From Balneolales bacterium (GTDB lineage: Bacteria; Bacteroidota; Rhodothermia; Balneolales; Natronogracilivirgulaceae), in contig SLNO01000039.1 in NCBI GenBank assembly GCA_007132975.1, forward strand, positions 1 through 43,418: DNA of 43,418 bases. The letters are read 5' to 3'. Both the position numbers and the translations under genes were made by a program. The notes below the pieces were generated by a model. It saw only the letters and a list, made by a program, of their open reading frames with translations, was not told the DNA's origin and did no database searches. Positions 9,120 to 17,874 of the stretch are shown here, piece by piece (position 1 is the first letter of the stretch; each line of letters starts with the position of its first letter).

Positions 9120-10769
9120 TCAGTTTCCGTCGTGACTGTGCACGGCGCCAAGTGGTGTAAAGTCCGCGCCCGCGGCACTTATAAGGAGTTTTGCGAAAAA
9201 GCTTCTGGCTGCATCTTCGCTTCCGTTGAGGCGGGCGGCCACGGCAGCTCCCATGAGCGTGTTCAGGCGACCGGGCCAGATTTCGTTCGAGGCCTCGTAG
9301 GCAGCCAGCGCCTCCTCATGGCGGCCAAGGTCCATGAAGAGATTGCCAAGGGCCTCGCGCGGAGGCTGCAGGGCACCGGGAGTAACGGGATGCTTCTCCA
9401 CTGTGGTTTCAAGTCGCACTGCTTCGCGGGTCAGTTCAACAGCACGATCGGCACGCCCGTTAGCAAGGGCTATCCTGCCGGCCAGCACGAGCCGGTCGGT
9501 TTCGATGTACACCACCATGTTATCGTCGCCCCGGTCACGGGCAACATCGCGCAGTTCACCCAGCCGCTGTTCGGCTTGGGCAGCACCTGACATGTCCCCG
9601 GTGTGTACTGCTCCAAGCCCGCGCGCGTACCAGGTGAGCGCTTCGGCCCATGGCGAGGCATCCCAGGGCAGGTAATCGAGTGAGCGCGGCTCCAGCGAGG
9701 CGGCCCGTTCCCAATCGCGGCGCTCCACGGCAAGGCGGGCCGGGATGGCGGCAAAATGGAAAGCGCTTACGAACGTACCCTGATGACGGTCCTTGCGCTT
9801 CACACGCTTCCACGCCTCTTCAGCCTTGTCGTCCTCGCCGCGCTGAAGATAGGCATAGACAAGATAGTCGATGGCGTGGATGAAATGATGCGATTCGGCG
9901 CCGTTAACGGGGTATTTCAAGGCGGCGTCGGCTGATTGCATGTTCCAGTCGATGACCTGAGGCCAGTCGCCAAGACGCACGTAGATGTGTGATGGCATAT
10001 GCAGGGCGTGCGGAACGTGCGGCGCAATGTGAGCATACATCTCCACCATGTCGAGGGCATTCTCAGCTCTTCCGTCAACATCCGTGGCGTGGATGCTGTA
10101 GTGGATGGCACCCGGGTGGGTCGGGATCTTCTCGAATACGCGGCGCAGCACGGCTTCCGCTTCGTCGAAAAGCGGATCCCGGTCCTCCCGGAACTGGGCC
10201 TCCGACATCAGCGTCAGTCCGTAGAGCGATGCGACGTTGGCATCATCGGGATACGCCTTGTAGGCCCTTGCCACGCCATCGGCCCAGCGCTGCATGCGCG
10301 TGCGAAAATCAGCCGTCTCCGGATCGCGGAAAAAGTCGGCGGTCGAAGCAATCAGTTTCTGCTCCCGTGGCGATTCGGCCAGTTCAATGGCCTTGCTGAT
10401 CAGCTCCCATCCCCGGTGCAGCTCTTCATCTGACGGACGCGTACCCCAAAGAGGCTGGAACAGCGTGGTGGCCACCCCCCAGTAGGCCATGGCGCAACCC
10501 GGATCGCTGTCAATGATCTCCTCGAATGCCGACCGCGATGCGACATACATCATGTGGTGCATCATGCCCAGGGCTTCGTCAAAATCAGACTGCACCGATT
10601 CATCACATGCAACGCCGAAATCCACTTCGCCGATATGGGTGTCGGGGCGGACGGGCAGGTCGTCATGCATGTGGTGTTCGTGCTGTGCCAAGGCAGGCGC
10701 ACACACCAGAAGCAATGCCGTGACAGTGGTAATAAAATTTGTTGTAATGCGGGCTTTTGTCCGTAGCAT
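9120..10769 (-). CDS. Secreted tetratricopeptide-repeat protein
   Basis: 549 aa from the ATG at 10769. This start is preferred over several upstream in-frame ATGs because AAGGAG lies 7-8 bases upstream and a signal peptide follows ('TTVTALLLVCAPALAQ'). The mature protein starts with a His-rich stretch ('HEHHMHDDL') that could bind metal. It then has helical repeats of TPR type, e.g. 'AFEEIIDSDPGCAMAYWGVA', 'PDDANVASLYGL' and 'GRHEEALAAYEAS'. Exported TPR proteins of this kind are common in Bacteroidota and act as scaffolds, but their partners are not known. The nearest upstream gene on this strand, a methyltransferase, ends 236 bp away. Upstream ATGs fall in a tandem array (10782-10832) described separately. 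Confidence 0.83.
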   Translation of the reverse strand: MLRTKARITTNFITTVTALLLVCAPALAQHEHHMHDDLPVRPDTHIGEVDFGVACDESVQSDFDEALGMMHHMMYVASRSAFEEIIDSDPGCAMAYWGVATTLFQPLWGTRPSDEELHRGWELISKAIELAESPREQKLIASTADFFRDPETADFRTRMQRWADGVARAYKAYPDDANVASLYGLTLMSEAQFREDRDPLFDEAEAVLRRVFEKIPTHPGAIHYSIHATDVDGRAENALDMVEMYAHIAPHVPHALHMPSHIYVRLGDWPQVIDWNMQSADAALKYPVNGAESHHFIHAIDYLVYAYLQRGEDDKAEEAWKRVKRKDRHQGTFVSAFHFAAIPARLAVERRDWERAASLEPRSLDYLPWDASPWAEALTWYARGLGAVHTGDMSGAAQAEQRLGELRDVARDRGDDNMVVYIETDRLVLAGRIALANGRADRAVELTREAVRLETTVEKHPVTPGALQPPREALGNLFMDLGRHEEALAAYEASNEIWPGRLNTLMGAAVAARLNGSEDAARSFFAKLLISAAGADFTPLGAVHSHDGN

Positions 10770-10781
10770 AATGGTGCTCCT

Positions 10782-10832
10782 TTTGGTTCTGGTACTCATT
10801 TTAGTTCTGACATTCATTATCCTGGCATTCAT
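10782..10832 (-). repeat. Degenerate 18-bp tandem repeats each starting with ATG, just upstream of the TPR gene start
   Basis: Read on the minus strand, 10817-10800 is ATGAATGTCAGAACTAAA and 10799-10782 is ATGAGTACCAGAACCAAA, two 18-bp units differing at five positions. A 15-bp relative, ATGAATGCCAGGATA, precedes them at 10832-10818. The start region of the TPR gene itself (from 10769) resembles the same unit. The array is in frame with the gene and gives several ATG codons upstream of the favoured start. The SD sequence used by the gene sits at the array's downstream edge. Confidence 0.6.
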
Positions 10833-11005
10833 AATCTTCCGGAAACCGGATGCGGTCTGAGTTAGCGTCGTTGCAACTGCCGGTTTCCATGCATGGCTCA
10901 TTGACCGGTTGCGTTGCGCTGCCTGCAGCTCGGATGCGCGCATTGCAGCGGAACGGCTGCGCATTGCGGCATTCGGTTCGCATATCTTGTCTCGCATCGA
11001 TATCC

Positions 11006-11824
11006 TCAACGCTTTCTCGCCGTGGCGTAAACGAACTCACCGGGGATGGTGTAGCCGCTGCCGTTGCGGTAGGACGCAATTGATTCCAGGTACTCCTCAT
11101 GCGCGCCCATTTTGGTTTCTTCGTCGAATTTCCGGTATGCCAGCGCCACAGGTCCTCCTGCAAAAGCAGCCATGACCACCGTCTCTTCGTCACGGAAGTG
11201 CAACTCCGCCTTGCGACGCTCGGTGTGGATCTCCGTAAATCCGGCCCTTTTCATCGTCATTTCGAGGGTGTTGCCCGTTCCCTGCTGGAAGAACATGGGA
11301 CACACATCCGAGGCCACCCTCTTCTCCACAATAGGGAAGATTTCAGCCCAGCCGCAGTTGCTGCGCTCTCCCCAGATGGTAACGGCGGCACGTCCGGCAG
11401 GCTTGAGCACACGCTGCATCTCCTTCAGGCCTTTGAGCGGATCCGGATAATACATGATGCCCAGTGCACATATGGCCACATCGACACTGTGATCATCCAG
11501 CGGAAGCGCTTCAGCGTCCGCCCGGAGCACGGAACGGTCGATCCCGTTCACATTCTGCAGGCGGTCTGCCGTCTTGCGGGTCATTTCTTCCGACAGATCC
11601 GTTGCGATGACGAGTCCGTCCGGGGCAATGGCCCCGGCAATCCTTTCCGTCACCAGTCCGGTGCCGCATGCCGTCTCAAGCACCGATTCACCCGGTTGAA
11701 GATCGGCCAGCTCCAGGACCCGGTCCTGAGCGGGTTTGAGCTGATCCTTCCATGATTCTTCATAGTATGGCGCGGCTTTGTCCCAGCCGTACCGCTGGAC
11801 GCGTGTTTGCAGTTCGGGTTTCAT
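11006..11824 (-). CDS. Class I SAM-dependent methyltransferase
   Basis: 272 aa. The Rossmann-type methyltransferase core is clear: motif I 'VLETACGTGLVTERIA' (SAM binding, residues ~48-63), an acidic residue after the next strand ('VIATDLSEEM'), 'RADAEALPLDDHSVDVAICA' (motifs II/III), and 'EMQRVLKPAGRAAVTIWGE' (motif post-II). This arrangement is typical of Methyltransf_11/UbiE-like enzymes acting on small molecules; the substrate is not evident. Its start codon overlaps the stop codon of the upstream OsmC-like gene by 4 bp (ATGA), so the two are translationally coupled and probably work in the same stress or metabolic response. Confidence 0.9.
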   Translation of the reverse strand: MKPELQTRVQRYGWDKAAPYYEESWKDQLKPAQDRVLELADLQPGESVLETACGTGLVTERIAGAIAPDGLVIATDLSEEMTRKTADRLQNVNGIDRSVLRADAEALPLDDHSVDVAICALGIMYYPDPLKGLKEMQRVLKPAGRAAVTIWGERSNCGWAEIFPIVEKRVASDVCPMFFQQGTGNTLEMTMKRAGFTEIHTERRKAELHFRDEETVVMAAFAGGPVALAYRKFDEETKMGAHEEYLESIASYRNGSGYTIPGEFVYATARKR

Positions 11825-12393
11825 GACTGTGATTCGGTTTTTTGTTCGTATTGAAACGATTCCTGCTCAGTAGTTTTTTCGTTGCCATTGTGGATGGTCA
11901 CCGTGCGGCTGACTGGAATCGGACGGCGGAAATCATCCAGCACCGGGCTGCGCCGCTCGGTCTCTTCTATTACTTTCATGACCTCTTCCACCGGTGCGGG
12001 GCTCTCAATGCGGACCTTGCAATTAAGTTCCAGAAAGCCAGGCGGACGATCATCGATACCCAGCATGCCACGGGCATCCATGTCAGATTCCACGGTGACC
12101 TCGACACTGTCCAGCGGCACATCCATGACAGCCGCAGTCTGGGAATAACCGATTGCGAGGCAGCTCCCAAGGGCGCCCCTTTCGAGTATTCCGGGACCCG
12201 GTCCCGCATCATTGCCGCCTTCACCTTTGCCAATATCCACTTTGAAAGTCCAGTGCTTGTGCGTCACTTCACAAGTGGTGCCGTCACGAAGCCGGACGTT
12301 GGTTGCAGCCGTACTCTTGCCCATTTGCGGTCGTAGCTTCACGGCTTTCCTGTTCCGCTCGAATGCCTTTTTGATGGTTTCACGGTCTGCCAT
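11821..12393 (-). CDS. OsmC family protein lacking the canonical second cysteine
   Basis: 190 aa. OsmC/Ohr proteins are cytosolic dimeric peroxidases that reduce organic hydroperoxides through two cysteines. Here the first is present as Cys78 in 'ERGALGSCLAIGYSQTAA', at the start of the long central helix, followed by the usual 'VEVTVESDMDARGMLG' strand. At the place of the second cysteine, normally 'CP', the sequence reads 'RRSPVLDDF' with Ser149. Many OsmC-like relatives outside the true OsmC and Ohr groups vary at this site, so peroxidase activity is uncertain. The gene heads an operon with the overlapping methyltransferase and is divergent from the ECF sigma factor. Confidence 0.88.
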   Translation of the reverse strand: MADRETIKKAFERNRKAVKLRPQMGKSTAATNVRLRDGTTCEVTHKHWTFKVDIGKGEGGNDAGPGPGILERGALGSCLAIGYSQTAAVMDVPLDSVEVTVESDMDARGMLGIDDRPPGFLELNCKVRIESPAPVEEVMKVIEETERRSPVLDDFRRPIPVSRTVTIHNGNEKTTEQESFQYEQKTESQS

Positions 12394-12432
12394 GAAAAAA
12401 CCCGGCTATGATGTTAATTATAATAACACTTG

Positions 12433-12458
12433 AGGTTACCTTGTTATTTATATAACCT
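12433..12458. promoter_or_regulatory. Inverted repeat in the OsmC/ECF sigma divergent promoter region
   Basis: AGGTTA (12433-12438) and TAACCT (12453-12458) are exact inverted copies separated by 14 bp in an AT-rich stretch between divergent genes. The spacing would put the half-sites about two helical turns apart. It could bind a dimeric regulator shared by both genes. This is a sequence observation only; six-base arms can arise by chance. Confidence 0.3.
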
Positions 12459-12566
12459 TGATAATACCATAAGCCGAAACGGATGGCATAAACTATCACG
12501 CCGTCGACCGATTTGCCGGTGTCCGCGCAAATGCAAGAAACAGACGCGAAAAAAAGTTACTGCCCG

Positions 12567-13175
12567 ATGGAAACCGAAAGGATAACACAGTTGCTGCATG
12601 CCCACGCCAATGGCGACAGGCAGGCACTTGACCACCTGGTGCCGCTGGTCTATGATGAAATGAAGAGGCTGGCACATCAGCGTTTGCAGTCAGAACGCCA
12701 CGGCCATACCCTCAACACGCACGACCTGGTACACGAGGCCTACCTCAAGCTGCTCGATTTCAACAGGATAAACTGGCGGAACCGAACGCACTTCTACGCC
12801 ATCGCCTCACGGATCATGCGCAATATTCTTGTGGATTACGCCGTGAGGCAGAAGGCACAGAAACGCGGCGGCAATAACAAGCGGGTCACCATCAGCGAAG
12901 CCGATGCCGCAACGGAAGCCAACGTGCACGATATCCTCAGCATCCACCAGGCGCTGCAGAAGCTTGAGCAGATGGATGAGCGCCAGGTGCGGATTGTGGA
13001 ATGCCGCTTTTTCGGAGGGCTCAACATGAAAGAAACGGCCGAATCACTTGGTGTCTCCGAACCCACGGTCTATCGCGACTGGAAGATGGCAAGGGCGTGG
13101 CTGAATCGGGAACTGGCAGATCCTTCCTGCACCCGAGCCAACATTCACTCGGCGGTTGCCGGCTCCAGAAGATAA
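12567..13175 (+). CDS. ECF-type RNA polymerase sigma factor (Sig-70 X6 type)
   Basis: 202 aa from the ATG at 12567, chosen because the family typically begins with 'ITQLLHAHANGDRQALDHL'; in-frame ATG 12531 and TTG 12513 are alternatives and none has a clear SD. Region 2 is visible in 'HDLVHEAYLKLLDF', and the promoter-melting part in 'NRTHFYAIASRIMRNILVDYAVR'. Region 4 is the helix-turn-helix 'MKETAESLGVSEPTVYRDWKMARAWL' near the C-terminus. This is the layout of the ECF group whose region 2 is followed by 'RQKAQKRGG'. No anti-sigma factor is adjacent, in line with groups regulated by other means. Its last 31 bp overlap the end of the convergent DUF4242 gene. Confidence 0.9.
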   Translation: METERITQLLHAHANGDRQALDHLVPLVYDEMKRLAHQRLQSERHGHTLNTHDLVHEAYLKLLDFNRINWRNRTHFYAIASRIMRNILVDYAVRQKAQKRGGNNKRVTISEADAATEANVHDILSIHQALQKLEQMDERQVRIVECRFFGGLNMKETAESLGVSEPTVYRDWKMARAWLNRELADPSCTRANIHSAVAGSRR

Positions 13176-13417
13176 TCCACCTTGTAGATTCGCTTGACCG
13201 GGAACCCGCTTTTTTCGGCGTGCTTGTATATCAGCTCTTCGTCATCCGTCAGGTAAATGCAATGTGTGCGGTCTTCGCTGATATAGGAATGGATCCACTG
13301 GATTTTCGTGCCCAGCTCGTGCAGGGCCCGCATCGACTGCAGGGCCGCCGCCTGGCGGTCGCGATCGTTCAAGGCATGGACTCCCGGCACTTCCCTTTCT
13401 ATGACATATTTTGGCAT
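13145..13417 (-). CDS. DUF4242 domain protein
   Basis: 90 aa; an AAGGGA box lies 7 bases upstream of the ATG. The sequence follows the DUF4242 pattern closely: 'MPKYVIEREVPGVHALNDRD', 'LGTKIQWIHSYISEDRTHCI' and 'EELIYKHAEKSGFPVKRIYK'. The fold is a small ferredoxin-like alpha/beta protein. Family members have no established reaction; some are annotated as nickel-binding, which cannot be confirmed here. The gene converges on the sigma factor with a 31-bp overlap of coding ends. Confidence 0.88.
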   Translation of the reverse strand: MPKYVIEREVPGVHALNDRDRQAAALQSMRALHELGTKIQWIHSYISEDRTHCIYLTDDEELIYKHAEKSGFPVKRIYKVDYLLEPATAE

Positions 13418-13690
13418 GATGTTTCCCTTGTTTTTTGATTGATGTTGAATCTGGTACTGTCGGCAATGTCACTGATTTTTAAAGCCGAAAAAGCTGTCGA
13501 TGACTCTCATCTGCTTCGAAGAATCCATAGATTTCAGACAACATATCCACACCGGCAATTGTTAATTCCTGTAAATTATTTTTCAAAAACCCTGTCATGG
13601 AATCCGGATTATTGGTAACTTTATGCATAGCAAAAAACGCGGGGAAATACAGCGACAACGGGCATATTTTAATACTCCTGCACTCCTGAC
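13418..13690. other. Intergenic region, no convincing gene
   Basis: About 270 bp between the DUF4242 gene start and the lipoprotein SD site. An open frame on the minus strand crosses it (13479-13916), but most of that frame is antisense to the lipoprotein gene and it has no SD or family motif, so I do not call it. The stretch is AT-richer than its neighbours and probably contains two divergent promoters. Confidence 0.35.
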
Positions 13691-13695
13691 AGGAG
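13691..13695 (+). promoter_or_regulatory. Shine-Dalgarno site that decides a GTG start
   Basis: AGGAG at 13691-13695 sits 8 bases before GTG at 13704. The in-frame ATG at 13623 has no such site and would give an overlong lipoprotein signal sequence, so the GTG is the preferred start. Confidence 0.6.
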
Positions 13696-13703
13696 TCCAT
13701 AAA

Positions 13704-14279
13704 GTGATACACAATCACATCAAATGCGGCGTTTTTATAGTGCTGCTTCTCGCAGGCTGCAGTCCGAACAAGCATTCGCCCGAGCATTGGACTTTTGGAA
13801 ATGATGCCTACGTATTCATTGAATTGATCCAGAATAAAGAGGGCAGGATTATCGAGGGCAGCTTCCCGCCCGGACCCACGATCGATGCCCCGACCTATTT
13901 TTTTGACAAGGAACAAAGGACCATCGCCTCACAAAGGGTTCCATTTAAAATAGACGATACCCTGAAAGTTGTATTGGGGAGGTACTACGCCCTCCGGGGT
14001 GCTGCCGGCGGCGGGGCCTCAAGCCGGCTGTTTGGTGTCTACGGGTTCCCTTTCGAAGACGGGGAGCTCATGATTGCTGGCATCGATCCAAATGGAAGCG
14101 CCCGAATGACATACCGTGATGAAAAGCTCATCATTGAAAGCCACGAAGAATGGATCCACACCGTGACGAACCGCGATACGGTTGCAACGCCGCAAGGACC
14201 GGCTATCGCTGATTTTACCACAACCATACGCATCATCAACCACGGCGTGATGGACAAAGGGTTGATACGTACCTGGTAA
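13704..14279 (+). CDS. Lipoprotein of unknown function
   Basis: 191 aa from the GTG at 13704. The N-terminus is a lipoprotein signal: 'IKCGVFIVLLLAGC' with lipobox LAGC, followed by 'SPNKHS', so the mature protein should be anchored to a membrane through its Cys. The remainder is mainly beta-strand-like with alternating polar and hydrophobic residues ('AYVFIELIQNKEGRIIEGSF', 'TTTIRIINHGVMDKGL') and a Gly/Ala loop ('GAAGGGASS'). No family was recognised. The M6 metalloprotease follows 64 bp downstream on the same strand and may be co-transcribed. Confidence 0.75.
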   Translation: MIHNHIKCGVFIVLLLAGCSPNKHSPEHWTFGNDAYVFIELIQNKEGRIIEGSFPPGPTIDAPTYFFDKEQRTIASQRVPFKIDDTLKVVLGRYYALRGAAGGGASSRLFGVYGFPFEDGELMIAGIDPNGSARMTYRDEKLIIESHEEWIHTVTNRDTVATPQGPAIADFTTTIRIINHGVMDKGLIRTW

Positions 14280-14343
14280 GCTCTGCCATCTCACTGCTTT
14301 CGGCCCGTAATGCCGGCTAACAAGCACAACCTGGAGGCAACCC

Positions 14344-17300
14344 ATGTATTCAGGTAAATCCGCACATCCAACCACCACGGCCCCTCTTCTCACGGCAACC
14401 TTCCTGGCACTCTTCTTTTTCCTGGAAGTCTCCGGCGCCCCGCTGAGAAATATCTCCCAGACACTCACCCAGCCCGATGGAACCATCCTCCATTGCTTTG
14501 CGAGCGGTGACGAGTTCCACAACTGGCTTCACGACGCCGACGGCTACACCATCATCCAGCATCCCGAAACCGGCTTCTATGTCTATGCCGATCTCGACGG
14601 CAATACGCTGGTACCCACAAACCTGATTGCCGGCCTGGACGACCCCATCGCGCACGGGCTGCCACGCCGTGCGAACATCCCGCCGGAAAAGATGCTCGAA
14701 AAAAGACAGCAATTTGAACAGCTGACCAGGGATATCCAGATCCGGGAATTGGGACATGCAAAATCAGCATATCAGCAATCGCAGTTCAGCGTACTAAATA
14801 ACATCCTCATTTTCATCCGGTTCAGCGACGACCCCGAGTTTGACAGGCCGATCCAATTCTATCAGGATCAGTTCAACAAAAAGGGCAAAGACGCCATATC
14901 TCTCTATGAGTATTACATGGAGGCGTCATACGGACAACTTGAGATTTTCACCACATTTTACCCCACAACAACCGGTTCAACCGTCGTCTCCTATCAGGAC
15001 TCCCGGACTCGAGACTACTACCGCCCTAAATCTGCTACAAACCCGATTGGATACGAAGGTCGGCAGGAAGTCGCGGAGAGGCAGCACATGCTGTTGAAAA
15101 ACGCCATTGCTCATGTTGAAAATCAAATACCTCAGCATATCAATCTGGATAACAATAATGATGGTTTAGTGGATGCCATCTCATTCATCGTGAGAGGGGC
15201 GCCGGAAGGCTGGGCCGATCTGCTATGGCCGCAACAATGGATGCTGTTCACACAGGAAGTAACCATTCATGGACTCAGGGTGTGGAACTACACCTTTCAA
15301 ATGGAAGAAGCGCAGAACTCTGAACCAGTATATCTTGGGACCATTGCCCATGAAATGTTCCATGTTCTGGGCGCGTCCGACCTGTACCGCTATGATTACA
15401 GTTTCACACCCGTAGGCCCCTGGGATCTGATGTCCACTTCCCAGGATACGCCGGTTCACATGAATGCATGGATGAAATATCTTTACGGCGGGTGGATAGA
15501 AGAGATTCCCGTCATCACGGAATCCGGATCGTACCAGCTTAAGCCGCTGCATGAAAACAGCTATTACAAAATACCTTCCGCCGTTTGTCCCTACGAGTTT
15601 TACGTCATAGAATATCGGAGCGCTACCTCAAAATTCGACCAGTCACTCCCCGGGGAAGGAATGCTGGTTTATCGTATAAATACCATGGCCGAAGGATTTG
15701 GCAACCGTGACGCACCTGACGAGGTCTATCTGTACAGGCCGGGTGGCACCCTGACACTTGACGGCAACACCCTGGAAGCCCATTACTCTGCCAACAGCGG
15801 TCGCACGGAAATTTCCGACAATACGGCTATCACGGCATTTCTTTCCGACGGCAGACCTGGCGGACTGAATATTTCAAATATTGGAACTACCGGTCAAACA
15901 ATAAGTTTTTACGTAACCGGGGGCTATGCGTCTCCCGGTTCTATTATCCGATTTGACGGAGGAACGGATTTTTTTGGGCTGGGTCCGAAGGAGCCTTTGG
16001 AGGTGGCGATTCGGATTACAGAAGCGGAACTGGCCGGGCTTTACGGCCAAGATCTGACTGCGGTCGTCCTGTTTCTTTTTGAAACAAGCGGCAACGATGT
16101 CACGCTGAAAATCTGGGAAGGCGGCACGCCAGACACCCCCGGACAACTCGTCCATTCAGAGTACATTGGAGACAGGTTTACCCCGGGAACATGGAATGCA
16201 CACGAGCTTAACAAACCGATCAGGTTGCAGCAGGGTAATGATTACTGGGTCGGTTATGTTGTAAATGCGGCGGAAATGTATGCCGTGGGCTTTGACGGAG
16301 GGCCGGGCATTCGGGGAAAGGGAGCTTGGCAGAAGACTAATGACGGTTGGATCGATTTAAATGCCGTTGGACTTGATAATAACCTCAGGATCCGGGCAGT
16401 GATTACCGGAACAGGTTCGGGTACGGGTCAACTAAGTATCGCCGATAACCATCTGAACGTTTCCGTCTACCCCGGACAGAGCAAAAACATCCCGCTTCGG
16501 ATTTCCAACACCGGTACCGGTCCGCTCACCTACACGGTAACAGCCAGCGGTGGGGAATCTGCCGTAACAAAAATAGCTCCGGAATCGGTAGCTGCGACAA
16601 ATGAAGTGGTCCTGATCATTGACGACGGGAACCACACGGCTGATGGTTTCCTGGGCTTTGGCGGCGGCAACTACTTTTACTGGCGAAATGACTTCCTGCT
16701 GGATCAGGATTTCGATCTGGAGAAGATCCGATTTTTCATGAAAACCGAGTCCCAGAACTCCAATCCCATGGAGATACTGGTCATTGGCGCAGACGGTTCG
16801 TTCGTCTTTGACACCACGCATGTTTTCGACCTGTCAGAGGGTGGCAAATGGTATGAATACGCCTTTCCACCCCACGCCCGCAAGAAAATGTCGTTCAAAA
16901 AAGGACAGACTTTTTCACTGATAGCGGGGTCCCTCAACCCGGACATAAAGTTCCCGGCCGGATATGACAACGAAGGCAAGAAACCCGGATTCAGTTATTA
17001 CGGCTATTATGCCTACCTGTTTGACCAATGGATGTTCTCAGGTTGGGCCAATCTTGAGGCCTTTTTCCCGAAAGGCGCCTTCCTGATCCGCGCTGTCGGC
17101 AAAGCCGGCGGCACCACGCAGAACCAGCCCCCTGTCGCCGTAGCACAGGTCACGCCATCCACGGCGCAAATCAACCAGACCGTGACCTTCAGCGCGGCCG
17201 GTTCCTACGACCCGGACGGACAGATAACCGCGTATTTCTGGGAGTTCGGGGACGGCCAGACCAGCAATCAGATGAATGCGACCCACTCCTATTCCCAGGC

Positions 17301-17856
17301 AGGCAACTACACCTACCGGTTGACGGTCACGGACAACCAGGGAGCAACCGGACAGACATCCGACATTATTTGCATCACCGACACGCCATCACGCTGGTCC
17401 ATCAGCCAGCCAAGCGGCACCATCACCGCAGGCAGCTACCGTGATATCACCATTACGTTCGATTCCCAGGGCCTTGCGGAAGGAAATTATCAGGGCTCCG
17501 TCACAGTAAGCAGCAATGCGGGAAACAAAGCCATACCCGTATCGATATCCGTCACCAGGGATGTCAGCGCAGATGACTGGCCCGCGGTTGCCCTCAAAAA
17601 CAGGCTGGATCAGAACTACCCGAATCCATTCAACCCAGGCACCGCCATCCGGTGGGAAATGGCAGCCAGTGACATGGTAACCCTGACTGTGTATGACGTC
17701 ACCGGCAGGAGAATCGGCACGCTGGTAAACGATCGGTACGAACCGGGCAGCCATGAAATCCACTTCGACGCAACCCACCTCGCCAGCGGAGTATACCTGT
17801 ACCGGATCCGGTTCGGCGAGTTCACCTCCGTGCGACCCATGCTCTTGCTCAAGTAG
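14344..17856 (+). CDS. M6 family metalloprotease with PKD domain and T9SS sorting tail
   Basis: 1170 aa; GGAGG lies 7 bases before the ATG. A signal peptide covers residues ~12-33. The catalytic domain has the zinc site H336-E-M-F-H340 in 'IAHEMFHVLGASDLY', followed by the M6 marker 'VGPWDLMS'. An Asp/Asn-rich loop ('LDNNNDGLVDAISF') at ~263-276 may bind calcium. Downstream are beta-sandwich segments, a PKD domain at ~929-1015 ('SYDPDGQITAYFWEFGDG'), and a C-terminal T9SS type A domain from ~1087 ('QNYPNPFNPGTAIRW', 'LASGVYLYRIR'). M6 enzymes are secreted endopeptidases (immune inhibitor A family), so this is probably exported by T9SS to degrade external protein. Confidence 0.92.
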   Translation: MYSGKSAHPTTTAPLLTATFLALFFFLEVSGAPLRNISQTLTQPDGTILHCFASGDEFHNWLHDADGYTIIQHPETGFYVYADLDGNTLVPTNLIAGLDDPIAHGLPRRANIPPEKMLEKRQQFEQLTRDIQIRELGHAKSAYQQSQFSVLNNILIFIRFSDDPEFDRPIQFYQDQFNKKGKDAISLYEYYMEASYGQLEIFTTFYPTTTGSTVVSYQDSRTRDYYRPKSATNPIGYEGRQEVAERQHMLLKNAIAHVENQIPQHINLDNNNDGLVDAISFIVRGAPEGWADLLWPQQWMLFTQEVTIHGLRVWNYTFQMEEAQNSEPVYLGTIAHEMFHVLGASDLYRYDYSFTPVGPWDLMSTSQDTPVHMNAWMKYLYGGWIEEIPVITESGSYQLKPLHENSYYKIPSAVCPYEFYVIEYRSATSKFDQSLPGEGMLVYRINTMAEGFGNRDAPDEVYLYRPGGTLTLDGNTLEAHYSANSGRTEISDNTAITAFLSDGRPGGLNISNIGTTGQTISFYVTGGYASPGSIIRFDGGTDFFGLGPKEPLEVAIRITEAELAGLYGQDLTAVVLFLFETSGNDVTLKIWEGGTPDTPGQLVHSEYIGDRFTPGTWNAHELNKPIRLQQGNDYWVGYVVNAAEMYAVGFDGGPGIRGKGAWQKTNDGWIDLNAVGLDNNLRIRAVITGTGSGTGQLSIADNHLNVSVYPGQSKNIPLRISNTGTGPLTYTVTASGGESAVTKIAPESVAATNEVVLIIDDGNHTADGFLGFGGGNYFYWRNDFLLDQDFDLEKIRFFMKTESQNSNPMEILVIGADGSFVFDTTHVFDLSEGGKWYEYAFPPHARKKMSFKKGQTFSLIAGSLNPDIKFPAGYDNEGKKPGFSYYGYYAYLFDQWMFSGWANLEAFFPKGAFLIRAVGKAGGTTQNQPPVAVAQVTPSTAQINQTVTFSAAGSYDPDGQITAYFWEFGDGQTSNQMNATHSYSQAGNYTYRLTVTDNQGATGQTSDIICITDTPSRWSISQPSGTITAGSYRDITITFDSQGLAEGNYQGSVTVSSNAGNKAIPVSISVTRDVSADDWPAVALKNRLDQNYPNPFNPGTAIRWEMAASDMVTLTVYDVTGRRIGTLVNDRYEPGSHEIHFDATHLASGVYLYRIRFGEFTSVRPMLLLK

Positions 17857-17874
17857 CAAGGAACCCCCATAAAT

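Noticed and set aside
13479..13916. Open minus-strand frame of 145 codons opposite the lipoprotein gene
   Set aside because: Its 5' half is antisense to a lipoprotein with a clear lipobox and SD-supported GTG start. It has no SD and no recognisable family features.
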